From: Brachynemurus nebulosus
Lineage: Eukaryota > Arthropoda > Insecta > Neuroptera > Myrmeleontidae
Direction: 5' to 3'
NCBI GenBank assembly: GCA_035578155.1
Contig: JAPWDM010000003.1
Span: 69,804,142-69,868,141 of the forward strand
Length of the DNA: 64,000 bases
A program made the translations under genes and the position numbers. Under the pieces are notes generated by a model, which searched no databases, was not told the DNA's origin, and saw nothing but the letters and a program-made list of their open reading frames with translations. Of this stretch, positions 36,411 to 48,122 are shown one piece after another. Each line of letters opens with the position of its first letter. Positions within the stretch are counted from its first letter, which is position 1.

Positions 36411-37237
36411 GAAATAGCCCTTACTGTGCCCACATTTTGTACACAAAACCTTTGAAAAAAAAAGTTTAGGTCGAATCTAATTTTTCGAATCAAAATTAGA
36501 ATTTAGACTTTATCTTTGAATTTTTAAAAATGCTGTTTATCATATTATAGTTGTACTAAGAAGATCAGTTATATAGGTGCATACTTTCCAAAGTGCCAGT
36601 TTATCACGATTTTCTTTGTCCTCCATCAACATCATAAACATGTAATATGGGGGTAACCTCTACTGTAGACAAAAAAGAACGGGCATTAACTCTGCTATCT
36701 ATAATAATCAGTTATTAAAAAAAAAGTAATACCATATAAAAATCAATAAAGAATTAATTTATGAAAACAATAAAATAAAAATTATTGTGAATGTTATTAT
36801 TAAAATGCAAATATATACAGAAATACGTATGGTGTAATGCACTTTAATTAAAAATAAATTCATAAGTTTAAAGACCTTTCTGAGTCTTTTTAAATATTGA
36901 TTCAATAATTTTATTCTAGACAATTTTAACTCATGTACAATGTATATTATTAGTCTTATAAAAATATTGTTATTTTTTCACTTTTGCTGCGAATAAAAAG
37001 TTTTAAGAGTTAGAGTGAAAAAAATGGTAGGAAACTGGATAAACTGGATAAAAATGAAACAAAAGCTTTTATTGGTAAGTTTAACTAATTTCAAATCCAT
37101 AGTAACGAAATATTAAACTATAAATTATACTAACTTATTTTATTCGTTAAATTGTCTTATTGTATTACACTCGAATTATGTAGATATTTTTTCTGAATTT
37201 TGTGTTTTCTGTAACTCATATTTGTTGTCTCAAGATA
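36411..37237. other. Intron 2, nothing recognised
   Basis: AT-rich sequence only. Confidence 0.35.
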
Positions 37238-37245
37238 ATTTAACT

Positions 37246-37998
37246 CAGGGGTCGGCAACCTTCTTTGGATGACGGGCCATTTTTAAAAAAATTAATTTTT
37301 AGCGGGCCGCATAGTCAAATATTTTTCAATGTAGTATGTCGCTTAAGTAGTTTTTTTTAACAAATTTTTGAATCAAAAATTCAGCTATTAGAGTCACTGC
37401 TTTGATGTTACTTGAGCCCGGAACTATAGAAATAATTTATTTTGAAGTCTCTAGAAGCCAAAAATGACATTCACTAAAATTTATATAACGAAATTTGGTA
37501 AAAATATTGAAAGTCCAAAAAGTCAGACACGTCCGATGCCCGGATTGGATTTTTAAGCATTTTTGCCTAAAAAATTTTTGTGAAAAAAGTGAGTTTTTTG
37601 CCCAAATTTCCTCAAGTTTTTTCCATATTTTCTTACACCATTGGAAAGAGTAGAAAATAATCACATAAAAAAGATTTTTGAAAAATAATTCTATGTCAAG
37701 TAGTTTTTCGAGAAAAACTAATTTTTGTAAACGGGCATTCGCTATATTATGCAGGATACTGCGACAGGGGTATTTTCTTTCTTTTTTAACACAAATTAAT
37801 ATAAATATTATTAAAAATCAACATCAGAAAAAATTTTTTGGTAACAATTTTATTTACATGTTATAAAACATCGGAGAACAAAAAAAGTATTATATAAAGT
37901 ATGCTCAACTCTGCATAAGCAGAGCAAATTGTTCGAAAAGTTGTATTGCTTGGCGGGCCGCATGAAAACTTCCAAGGGCCACAGGTTGCCAACCCATG
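37246..37998. mobile_element. hAT element with a nested repeat (753 bp)
   Basis: ATTTAACT is duplicated at 37238..37245 and 37999..38006. Ends CAGGGGTCGGCAACCT and, inverted, CATGGGTTGGCAACCT match; GCGGGCCGCAT recurs near both ends. Its middle (about 37374..37776) is an insertion of another repeat family. Confidence 0.82.
37374..37776 (+). repeat. GCGAATTTCC-family repeat, copy 1, nested in a hAT element
   Basis: Blocks ACTTGAGCCCGGAACTAT, CAGACACGTC, ACACCATTGGAAAGAG, TTTTTCGAGAAAAACTAATT and TTATGCAGGATACTGCGACA occur in the same order at 45.15-45.62 kb and (inverted) at 61.35-61.88 kb. Confidence 0.7.
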
Positions 37999-38006
37999 AT
38001 TTAACT

Positions 38007-38787
38007 CGAAGAACTGTTAACAAATGTATGCCATAAATTTTCGTTATAAAATTACCTAAAAACTGATTAATCATAATCTTTTTTTCAAATTACCACCGTT
38101 TTTATTAAAATTTATCAAGAATGTTTTTTACTTTCATTTCTCAATTTTGTAAATATTGAAATAATTTTAATTTTTGATGTAAAACAGAACTCAAATTTAA
38201 ACTACATAGGTGGGTACTTGTTTATGTACATATGTAAAATAATTTCGTTTTAAAGTACTGGAAATATGGCCAATTGCCAATCAACCGGACCGACTTTAAA
38301 AAGAAAATTTGAAAATCAGCGACAGGCAGTCTGGTTAGTTGGAACTGACTTCGTTAATCGCAAAAGAAAATAAATTTATTGCATATAATTTTCGTGGAAG
38401 TTACACTGGTAATTTATTTATTTTATTTGATGTATAAGAAACATTGGCCGCTAGTTGGGCCAATCATGTTTTTCGAAAAGAAGGACGTGTTTTACGTCGC
38501 ATGTTTAATAAATAACATGTTTATATCCGAAACGACAGATTCGAAGAATTTTTCAGATTTATCAAATCGCTCGTTCGTACATTTAATGAACTGGTGTGAT
38601 TTTTTTTAAAAATAAAAATAAGAGTGACCGTGTGTACTGATATAATATTTATCATTTGTTTGGCACTTGATGAAAAATTCTAGAAGAAGAAAATTTTGGA
38701 TAATGTATTTAAAAAAAAATTTGATTGCGTTAAATATTTTGTTTGTGTTTTAGATGTATTTAAGCCTTTTAAGGGAGGTTCGGGTTG
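38007..38787. other. Intron 2, nothing firm
   Basis: AT-rich; no element ends or gene. Confidence 0.3.
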
Positions 38788-38795
38788 CCATAAAG

Positions 38796-39531
38796 CAGTG
38801 TTTTTCAACCTTTTTCATGGCGCGACCCCCTACCCTCCGCTATTATTAACTTATTATTTATTTATTTATTTATTTTTTTTTTTTGTTATAAATATCGAAT
38901 CCGTTTATCATTATTGATTATTTTCATAGTTAGGTATCAATTAAATACGTAATTAGGGACTTGAAAAAGGCATATTTTTGTATCGACATCGAAGTTGACG
39001 ACTTATAGCAAGTACTGAACGCGCGCGTGACGTAAAAAGTGAAACGCGCACGCGTTACGTAAAAAGTGAAATGCGCACGCGTGACGGTCGTCGCCGTTTA
39101 ACACTTCCGAGCGTAATCCATTTGAATTCTTTGAATTGTGAACTCGCGTTAGTGTTTAATTTTATTGAATTGCCTTGTTGTTTGTTTAGTAGTTGCTCAC
39201 TGTCTTTTATTGTCTAATATTCAAAATTCGATACTCATTGTAATTATTGAAAAGAGATACGTTTCTGGAAACATATGCACAACCGTCAACTTCAAGTTCC
39301 AATGAGAGTAATAAAGCCAAATCAAAGAAAAAGTGTCTATATGACGACAATTATTTTTAAATTCGGATTTACTGTTTTTGAAAATAAACCGCAATTTTGA
39401 ATCTTTATCACATTAGTGTAACCATTAATTAATCTTCTCTTTATTAAATATTATATATTGAACTAAAGGGGTTTCATTTTTATTAACTGCGACCCTCCAG
39501 GGGGTCGCGACCCACAGGTTGAAGAACACTG
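38796..39531. mobile_element. hAT element (736 bp) with CG-rich 27-bp repeats
   Basis: CCATAAAG is duplicated exactly at 38788..38795 and 39532..39539. Ends CAGTGTTTTTCAACC and, inverted, CAGTGTTCTTCAACC match, with GGTCGCG motifs inside both. At 39017..39090 a 27-bp unit with TGACGTAAAAAGTGAAA is repeated about 2.5 times. Confidence 0.88.
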
Positions 39532-39539
39532 CCATAAAG

Positions 39540-40352
39540 AAAGAAAATCAGTTGAAACCAACAAAATTGGACAAATTTTAGAATACAAACAATTTCGTTC
39601 AAATTTCATGTTGATTAAAAGTCTATTAGTGAGAAAAATGAATTATAATGTATGATAAAATTATACATTCTCTTATGGAAATTACTAAAATTACCAAAAT
39701 TTAGGAATAAATAAATTCTAGAAGTCTATTCGAAGCTTTTCTTCAAATAAATGCACCGTCCGTATATTTTCCAATCATAATTAAGATTTTGTTACCCACA
39801 TCTGACAAAATTTTCTTCGTCAGGATTATTTCGTTTACCCTGTTTGACGATGACCCGTCCAATTCAAACCAAATTCATTTTTGAATATTCTCTCAATCCT
39901 TCCCAGGCGAAAATATTTTTTGCTGCAACACAAAACTAAATTTAAACATGACTGGAATAAGTGTTGCTTCTAAAGTGAACTATTTTCTCACTTTTTGATC
40001 ATCGAGGCTGCAAATATATTTTCTATTTTAAAAACAGACCGTGTACATCACATTACTTCCAAGAACCGCCACTCGGTCTGATCAACTGAAAATTTTCTCC
40101 AATAAATAAATTTTCATGACACTTGAAGAACATTCTACTACCGAATTTATTACTCACCAAAAATATCTTTCAAATGATTTTATGAATCAAATTTTAAAAA
40201 TAGGTGAAATTAAAATTTTAAAATATTTTATTTCGTATTTACAATTGAAATTGATTCAAAAATAACAATAATAATTATTGATTATTTCTAGAAAGTTCTA
40301 TTTAAATATGTCGAATCTGTTTTGTTTTGATTTTTGATGCAGTTTGTTCCAA

Positions 40353-40383
<31 letters not shown>

Positions 40384-40515
40384 TGAAATACTTAAGGGAT
40401 TTTAATTTATAATATGACCTAATCTAGTTACATACAAAATAATATGATTTTAATTTTTGTTAGTGTAACAATACAGATTTTAAATATGTATTTATCAATT
40501 AAATGTTTAAATATG
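39540..40515. other. Intron 2, with a poly-T run
   Basis: T run at about 40361..40384; nothing coding. Confidence 0.35.
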
Positions 40516-40517
40516 TA

Positions 40518-41585
40518 CATAGGGTAAAAGACCCCATTGTCGATCGGGGTTATAAGTCCGATCAGTTTTGACATTTATATTTTAATGAAGTTATTTCTGA
40601 AAGAAACCTTTGATAAAAAAAATTATTGTTAATACAATGATTATTTTTCAATTTAAATTCACATCACATTTAATGTCTCCTCACTTAATTTAAGAAATAC
40701 ATATATATATATAACAATTTTTGTTGAATTCATGAATTTTTAATATGGTGGATGATCATTTTTCAAAACACATGGGTTATAAATTGTAACATTTTTCACC
40801 GAATTTTTAAAGTTATTAGCATAATAAAAGTATACAAATAATTGTTATTAGTCCACTTAAGAGATTAGGATAGCTGAATTAAATTTTATATGTGTTAAAT
40901 ATTATTTGTATGACTGATTCTTGTTGGGATCCAAGTTTTCGAGTTGGGTATTTTGAGAATCACACAGATATTCCATATCTATTTTATAAACATTTTTGAC
41001 GTCATCTATCGTCAATTTAACTGTTTAAAAATTCACAATGGCGTATAGGTAAGTTAGAATCATGTCACAATGTACACAATGTTTTTTAAAGCAAAATTAT
41101 AGATGGCGAAAGAAAATACAGTATTTTAGTGGTTTATTTTATCGAATATTTAAACCCTTCTGTAATTGCTGCTATGTTTCACAAGGTGTCATTCTGTGAT
41201 ACTCTCTGACACAGACTGACCTCTTGTAGTGGATAGAGTGTCAAAGTGACTGAAAGAGAATGGTTCAAATATTCGATAGTATAAGATTTACTACTGTACT
41301 GATTTACTGATTCTTCATAGGGGCCAGTGTATTGATCTTTCAATGGAGGTTAATATTTTCTGTATGCTTTTTAATAGACGTCAACAAATTATAAAACAAA
41401 ATCATTAATAAATCAAAATTTTTGGGTTATATTTTCTTAAAAACATATCTATTGGATTAAAAAAACTTGGTTTCATACTTATTAAGAAAAAAAAAATGGG
41501 TGTTTTGTTTATTTTTTAATTTTTTTAAGCTAATTTAATGATACAGCTAAAAATAGTGATCGGTCATCGGGTCTCTTACCCTATG
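40518..41585. mobile_element. Mariner-type element (1068 bp) with a nested inverted repeat
   Basis: TA flanks. Ends CATAGGGTAAAAGACCC and, inverted, CATAGGGTAAGAGACCC. No transposase frame is left. At 41141..41277 ATCGAATATTTAAACCCTT and its inverse bound a smaller nested element. Confidence 0.7.
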
Positions 41586-41587
41586 TA

Positions 41588-42269
41588 TTTTTTAATTGAT
41601 AAAAATTTTGTTTTGAATCAGTTTGTATTTTACGTGAATGAATTAAAAGTTCCTTTCTAACGACATAGGATTAGACGAAGTGATTTAATATAAGTAGAAA
41701 GAAAACTAAGATGAATTAAAAACTTCAACAACTAATACAATTTCTGGAATACATTTGAGGATTTCTAGAGGTGTTCTGGGGAACACAGCACTATAAAAGT
41801 AGCAGGATTTTTTGATAAGTTGCAGATAATTTGACTTTTTTAAGAAAACAAATAGAGCTTTAGAAAAATTTTTGAATATTGGCATAACAAATGGTTAAGT
41901 GATTAAATAATTTTGATCTCTTTGAGTAAGCTCAACGAGAAAGTAAGTTTGATTTCAATTAAATATTCAATTAAAACCTTGTATTACATTTTCACTAGCC
42001 TTAATTAAGGTGTCTATAACGTTAGTTGTTACAAAACAGTTTTTCCTGCAGGCGAGTTAATATTGTTGGCAACATTTCTTATTTTGTTACATAACCAAGT
42101 AATTTACACAATTCTGTTGTCGATTATGCAAGTCCAGGTGACGTGGAAATAACAAAATTATTTATTTCAGGTTTAATTTTAAGTCTGTTGTACTTAGTCC
42201 AAAAAAATCCTCTGGAAATTTTCCCTTACGAAACCTGTAGAAATTTTTAATTTATTTTAGGTACCTTCC
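41588..42269. other. Intron 2, nothing recognised
   Basis: AT-rich sequence only. Confidence 0.3.
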
Positions 42270-42850
42270 GAAAACTTTCCAAAAATGTTTAAAAGCAGTT
42301 GTTTAATTTTAAATAGAAAACTTTCAATCTGAAATCATTTCCGCAATTAGTTAGAATAACGTTAGGCCGTGTAATATGAAATGTCGCTTTCCGACCACTT
42401 GGCCTACCATGTAATTTAAATAAATATCCACACTTTCTTAAGCATTGTGGAAAAATTTAAAAACAGTTCTTTCATTTTAATTATAATTCTTTTATTCTGG
42501 AATCATTTCTGCCATTGGTTGGAATAACATTTGCTTATGTAATATGAAATGTCGTTCTCCGACCACTTGGTCTACAATGTAATTCGGATAAATATGGACA
42601 ATTTTCTAAGCAGTAGAGAAATGTTTAAAAGCAGTTCTTTAAAATTAAATATAATTTTTACAACCTGGAATGCTTTCCATCGTTGGTTGAAATAACATTA
42701 GATCGTGTAATATGAAATGTCGTTTTCCGATCACTTGTACATAAAATTAGCTCCATTCTTTTTTTGTTTTTTCGAAACAAAAAAGGTTCTGCTATAAAGT
42801 GCTAGATGTGTGTTATTATGTGCTATAAATAAAAATACTAAATTTCATTT
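42270..42850 (+). repeat. Element with ~167-bp tandem monomers, copy 2
   Basis: ATATGAAATGTCGYTTTCCGA recurs at about 42376, 42540 and 42712 (spacings about 164 and 171). The 3' tail AAAGTGCTAGATGTGTG..ATAAATAAAAATACTAAATT matches the tail of copy 3. Confidence 0.72.
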
Positions 42851-43384
42851 AAACATAGAAGCAAAAAGTAAAAAATAAAAATTATATTCATTTTTGTAAT
42901 TCATTGCAGTTCACACGGTTTAGTATGGAGGAAATAATAAATTCCTAAAATTAGCTCATAGTTCAGCCCGTCGAAGTAGTATAATCCCTTAACGTATCAA
43001 CCCAAAGACATTAAACACACACATATTACTCAGAGAGTACCGATAATTCTTCATACCCATTTTTCATTCTATTTAAATGAAAACGTTACATCAGACAATT
43101 TTAATTTCAAATCCGTTGACATATATTACTAAATTGTTCATTGCATTTATTAGATATGAAAATAGGGTATGAAAGAAACTGACATTTCGTTTATAGGTGG
43201 CATTGTGGAAAAAAATAGAAAAAGTATATTGAATTATTAATATACATTATTGCGCCTACTTTTAAACGTTTGCATCACGTGATCATTGTCTTTGTCCTTG
43301 ATAGTGACCGATGAATTTTAAAATCGATTACGGGTTATATCAATCCGTAGTACATACATATGTAGTCTGTTGTGACGGCTGTGG

Positions 43385-43420
<36 letters not shown>

Positions 43421-43736
43421 ATGGTAAAGATTACACACACAGATAAGAAATTTGCTCGTATGTAGAAAATGATAAGAAATTGTAATAATGTAAATGCATA
43501 TATTACACGATGTCATTAACTCTTTAGGTGTCTTTAGGTAATTTTTTTTGCTGCGAGTGAAAATTACAGTTGATATAGTTAAACTGTAGACCGTAATTAC
43601 CTTAGTATTTTCACAAAAATAATGAGATGTTTGGAAAATACTTTTTTATTACTCATGCGGGAAAAGTACTAACTTGGCGCACACATTTCTGTACGCAAAA
43701 TAGCTGTTTGCCCACTGTACTCTTCCCACATACTTT
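42851..43736. other. Intron 2, with a (TG)n microsatellite
   Basis: (TG)16 at 43386..43417; otherwise nothing. Confidence 0.5.
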
Positions 43737-44098
43737 TTTGCGTGTGGAAAGTAACTTTCCACACGCAAATTGACAATAAAACACCCAAAATTTAATCAAA
43801 ACACGCAAAGCCGCCTCTCGATTTTTCATTTAATAAACATTTCATAATTATTTCTATAGAAACCACCAACAAAGTAATTTAGACAATAATTAATTCAGAA
43901 AAAAAAGACGACCACTTAAAAATATTATTTTAAAAAGTAATAAAAATGTCAAAAATAGTAATAATATAGAAAAAAGTGTGTCAAATTCGTAATAAAAATT
44001 CGTGCGGGATTGTCGATTGCCCACCCAAGCGAATGAGCGCACTCACTACGTTCGTGCGCTCAGCTTCGCTTTCGTGGGCAATCGACAATTTCCCGCAC
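43653..44098. repeat. GC-rich hairpin cluster, likely a foldback element
   Basis: Bounded by TGCGGGAAAAG and inverted TTTCCCGCA. It includes a 33-bp perfect palindrome at 43737..43769 (half TTTGCGTGTGGAAAGT) and a roughly 97-nt hairpin at 44002..44098, whose stem has GTGCGGGA, GTCGATTGCCCAC, AGCGA and GAGCGCAC paired with their inverses around a 10-base loop. Non-coding. Confidence 0.7.
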
Positions 44099-44870
44099 TT
44101 ATTGCACAATATACTATTACTGTCGCAGTAATTTTACCTAATATTTTACTTAAATTTTTAATAGTTATTATTTATTGGTAATCAGCGGAAAAAATCCAAA
44201 TCGTAGGTTTGCATACTTTTCTGGCACGGATTTGTAAAATTATCCTGACAAGTGAATTTATAATCCAAAATTTGAAGCCATTAAAACGTCAACATTCATT
44301 GAATCATTGTCGTAATACGTTGTTACTGAAAAATTTGCAAGGACAATCACGATATAAAAATTATTAAAAAAAAAAATTATTTTTGAGCACTGAATAATTT
44401 TTTCACCTGAAATTTCCTTGAATTGTAAGAATATGTTACATGAATAAAAATTTTTCGAAAAAACCTAATTTAAATATTTCTTGGCACCATTATTCATTTT
44501 TGTTAAAATTTCGAAAATTTTTCCAAACTAAGTATTACAACTATATGAAAATGGAATTGACATTGAATTTTAAAATTGAACGTGTCACTTAATAGTAATA
44601 GTTTAAGGCCTTGAACTTCATTAATCAATACTGATTTTACTATTTAATAGGAATAAAATGACACTTAAATGTGTTCACATGCGTTTGTTCTGTTTCGTCA
44701 TAACAAGTCGTTGCTAAGCGTTTTATTTTATTTTATTTTCTTGTTTTATTTCTTATTGATTAATTGATGACTTTTAAATATTAAATTTATTCGAAGGGTA
44801 ACAATAATAAATCTATTATTTCCATGGCCAACTAAAATATAAAAATATTAATTCTTTTTAAAAAATAAAA
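44099..44870. other. Intron 2, nothing recognised
   Basis: AT-rich sequence only. Confidence 0.3.
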
Positions 44871-44878
44871 CAGTGGAG

Positions 44879-45791
44879 TAGTGATTTAGAGTCGCGATGC
44901 AGTTAGTCGATTAATCGACGAAAGTTGTTTTTTCGACAAAATTAGTCATTAGTCGAAAATATCGAGCATAGAATAGTCGATTAATCGACGAAATTTTTAT
45001 TCGAATTCATAAATTGGGTAACCTATGTAACTCTTTCAAAAACAGTGTTTTGAATTTAATTATTGACTTTTATTTTTATTAAAAAAAATTACATATTACA
45101 ATGTATTATTCACATAAAATTAAAAAATCATACAAACCGATAATTTTTAGTTTTAGCGAATTTCCAGAATGGAATTCAGTTATTACAGCCACTGCCCGAC
45201 TTGAACCCGGGACTATGGCAGAAATTTGTTTTCAGGTCCCTAGAAACCGAACATAATATTCACTAAAATATATGTATATATGTGTCCGCACGATAACTCT
45301 CGAACGAAATGCCCTAACCTTACGAAATTTGGTGAAAATGTTGGAAGTTCCAAACCCTTGGATGAGTTCGTCAGCCAGACACGTCGGATGCCAGGAACAT
45401 GGCTTTGTTCTTGTAAAAAATTAGATTTTTGCCAAAATTTCCATTTATTCAAAATTTTTTTTTTACGAAATTTTTTGACACCATTTAAAAGAGGAGAAAA
45501 AATTACATAAAAAAGGTCGTTAAACTATTATTCTATGTCAATTAGTTTCCGAGAAAAACTAATTTTTTAAACGGAAATTCGCTATGTTATGCAGGATGCT
45601 GCGATAGGAGTATTTATTTTTTCGACTCTTATAAATAATGCAAAAAAATTATTAAATTAGTCTTTTTTAGTCATTCAAAAAAAAATATTAGTCATTTTAT
45701 TTATTTAGTTGACAGTAAAATAGTCGATTAAAAAGTGACTAAAAGTAAACAAAATTAGTCGACTAAATCGATTAACCATCCGACATCACTA
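44879..45791. mobile_element. hAT element with TAGTCGATTAATCGAC repeats and a nested repeat (913 bp)
   Basis: CAGTGGAG is duplicated at 44871..44878 and 45792..45799. Ends TAGTGATTTAGAG and, inverted, TAGTGATGTCGGATGG. Subterminal TAGTCGATTAATCGACG repeats occur at both sides. The middle (about 45152..45622) is an insertion of the GCGAATTTCC family. Confidence 0.82.
45152..45622 (+). repeat. GCGAATTTCC-family repeat, copy 2, nested in a hAT element
   Basis: Starts TTTTAGCGAATTTCCAGAAT and ends near GGAAATTCGCTATG..GCAGGATGCTGCGATAGG, so AGCGAATTTCC is inverted near both ends. Contains a short TA-rich site (ATATATGTATATATG) where copy 3 has a long (TA)n. Frames on both strands here are repeat-internal. 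Confidence 0.72.
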
Positions 45792-45799
45792 CAGTGGAG

Positions 45800-47295
45800 T
45801 CAGATTTTTAGTGTAATTCTTATATGGGTTCCATTTTGTCCTTCAAGGCACCCTAATTAACTTGATGACATCGTACCACGTATAACAAAATATTCAAATC
45901 ATAAAAGATGTCATATTAATTTTAATGGTGGGAGCTCTGGGTAGTAAATACAACCCATACAACCTGATAAATGCAGATAAACATTCAAGATATACAATAG
46001 TACAAATATATACTAATACCCGTCACTTGAAAAATCAAACTCTGATTAATTTGAAAAATCCCCGATCCTGTAAGAACTTTAACCCTGACTTCATTATCGG
46101 TTAAAAATTTTAATTACACACAATATATTTGTGTATAATTATCCAGCCGTAGTCAATGTTTGCTATACTAAATATTTAAATAAATATTTATAATAAATAT
46201 GTATAGCGATTATTAACTGACCGATTGGCTAAGCAGGCGGCTCCAATAATAATTAAAAATGTTTATCAGCTTATCAGCTATCAGTTAATTTAATTATGCT
46301 TTACAATAATTAACAATTACTCATTTCACTGCAGCATTACTTTTTTTAATCTAAATTTACTTTTAAAATTTCTATATTTTTATCATAAATGTTTATGGCA
46401 TATTGGTAAAAAGTACATATATGTATAATTGCAGAATTATGTTTTTGCGAATTGTTTTGCAGTGAAATTTGTTTAAATTTTTAACAACAGTTGGTTTTTT
46501 GTAAGACAAAGCATTAATTTTGCAACCAAAATACAGACCTGATTTTTGTAGAATCAATAACTAGCCAACTAGATAAGAATTGTTATCGAAAAATACAAAT
46601 AGGTAATATAGCTTTAAGGGAAGAAATACCTTTGGAATACTTCCAGATTCCAAAATATATATACGGTATAATATATATAGGTATATACGGTGAAATGGCA
46701 TCTGTGGCTTATTCGTATGCCTGCCTCGTACAAAATCATCATTTTTACGTTATTTAAACTTCAAAAATATAGATCAATTTTTTTCTTGTTTTTTGCTTGT
46801 CCAGAGGAATTTCTCCCATTAAGCTTCCGTTCTTGAGTTTTGGAATAGAATTAGCAAGACACAGCCAGATGTAGGTTAATAGTCGCAATAATATGACCCC
46901 CTTTGTATGTATTCCCTCGTCTACTTTTTGTCTGTTTTTATGTAACTTTATACCCGATGAATTGTCAATCATGTGTAGACCATCGTAAAGGTTATTGGCC
47001 TCTTGGACACTGACTAAACCACTGACCAACCAAAGTATCCAAATTTTTGCACGTTAAACCCAACTATCAAATATCATTTACCAATATTCGCTTGACTTAA
47101 TTTTGTTGGTAATAAGGTTTCGCTGTAATATAATGCCCGTAATTAACCTCTCCACATAAATGACATTTAAGAAGGTCAGTTATATTAGCACAATCACCAA
47201 CCTTACTTTATAACTGTTGTCGTATATTGTGTACAACTGTACATAATATTAAATACGTACAAAAAAAAATGCTTCTTGATTTTGTTAGTGCATAT
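45800..47295. other. Intron 2, one unexplained minus-strand frame
   Basis: A 91-codon minus-strand frame (46754..47029) starts with ATG and has near-normal amino acid composition, but no motif, splice signals or neighbours support it. Otherwise AT-rich. Confidence 0.3.
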
Positions 47296-47365
47296 CGCGC
47301 GTTCTCTGTCCCAACCTCGTATATCAAAAGCTATATGCTTTAGGACACACAAAAAACATTAAATA

Positions 47366-47442
<77 letters not shown>

Positions 47443-47917
47443 TATATATACATACCATGTGAGTTTTTTGAGAGTTGCCATTTCTATTACAACCAAATTT
47501 TTATGATAGAAATGGTACTGGAAAAGGGTCTTCTCTTGGATGTAATGGAAATGTAACCAAGAAAAACACTATCGGTTGAAGTCGCCTCAAATACATATGC
47601 ATATTTTAACAACCTAACTGATAAATTAAAGAAAAATTTAAAAATTAAACTTGGGTAAAAAAAATTTTTTTGCTCATTAATGTTGTTGATTAATGCATTA
47701 GATCAGTTTTATCGAATAATTAATATATAGTCCCGTTTAAAAATCTATAAGTCTGTATCATAGCTCGAAAACCATAAGAGCTATGAAGCTCTTGACTATA
47801 GCAATCGGTTGTCCCCGTTGATATCTACAACTCTTATTTGAACAATTTTTCGATTAAATCAACGGTTTGGTTGTAATAAAAATGGCAACTTTCGAAAAAG
47901 TCACACAGTATATATAT

Positions 47918-47999
<82 letters not shown>

Positions 48000-48122
48000 T
48001 AGCCAACATCAAATGGTGTAATTAGCATAAATCTTAAGTTCATAGTGATGAAAACACTGATTTAAATTGTTTTATTTGTGTGCCCAAAAATTGGGATACT
48101 AGGTTGGGACAGAGAACGCGCG
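47296..48122. repeat. Large foldback with (TA)n in both arms (827 bp)
   Basis: The left arm 47296..47497 starts CGCGCGTTCTCTGTCCCAACC and ends TTGCCATTTCTATTACAACC. The right arm 47866..48122 is its inverse. (TA)n tracts lie at matching positions, 47369..47439 and 47921..47997. The loop is about 370 bp. No gene. Confidence 0.8.

Noticed and set aside
35940..36493. Cluster of overlapping cysteine-rich frames on both strands
   Set aside because: They lie inside a TTA-flanked GC-richer MITE and reflect its inverted ends.
46754..47029. 91-codon minus-strand frame with a real ATG
   Set aside because: Composition is plausible but there is no recognised motif, no acceptor/donor pair and no second exon nearby.
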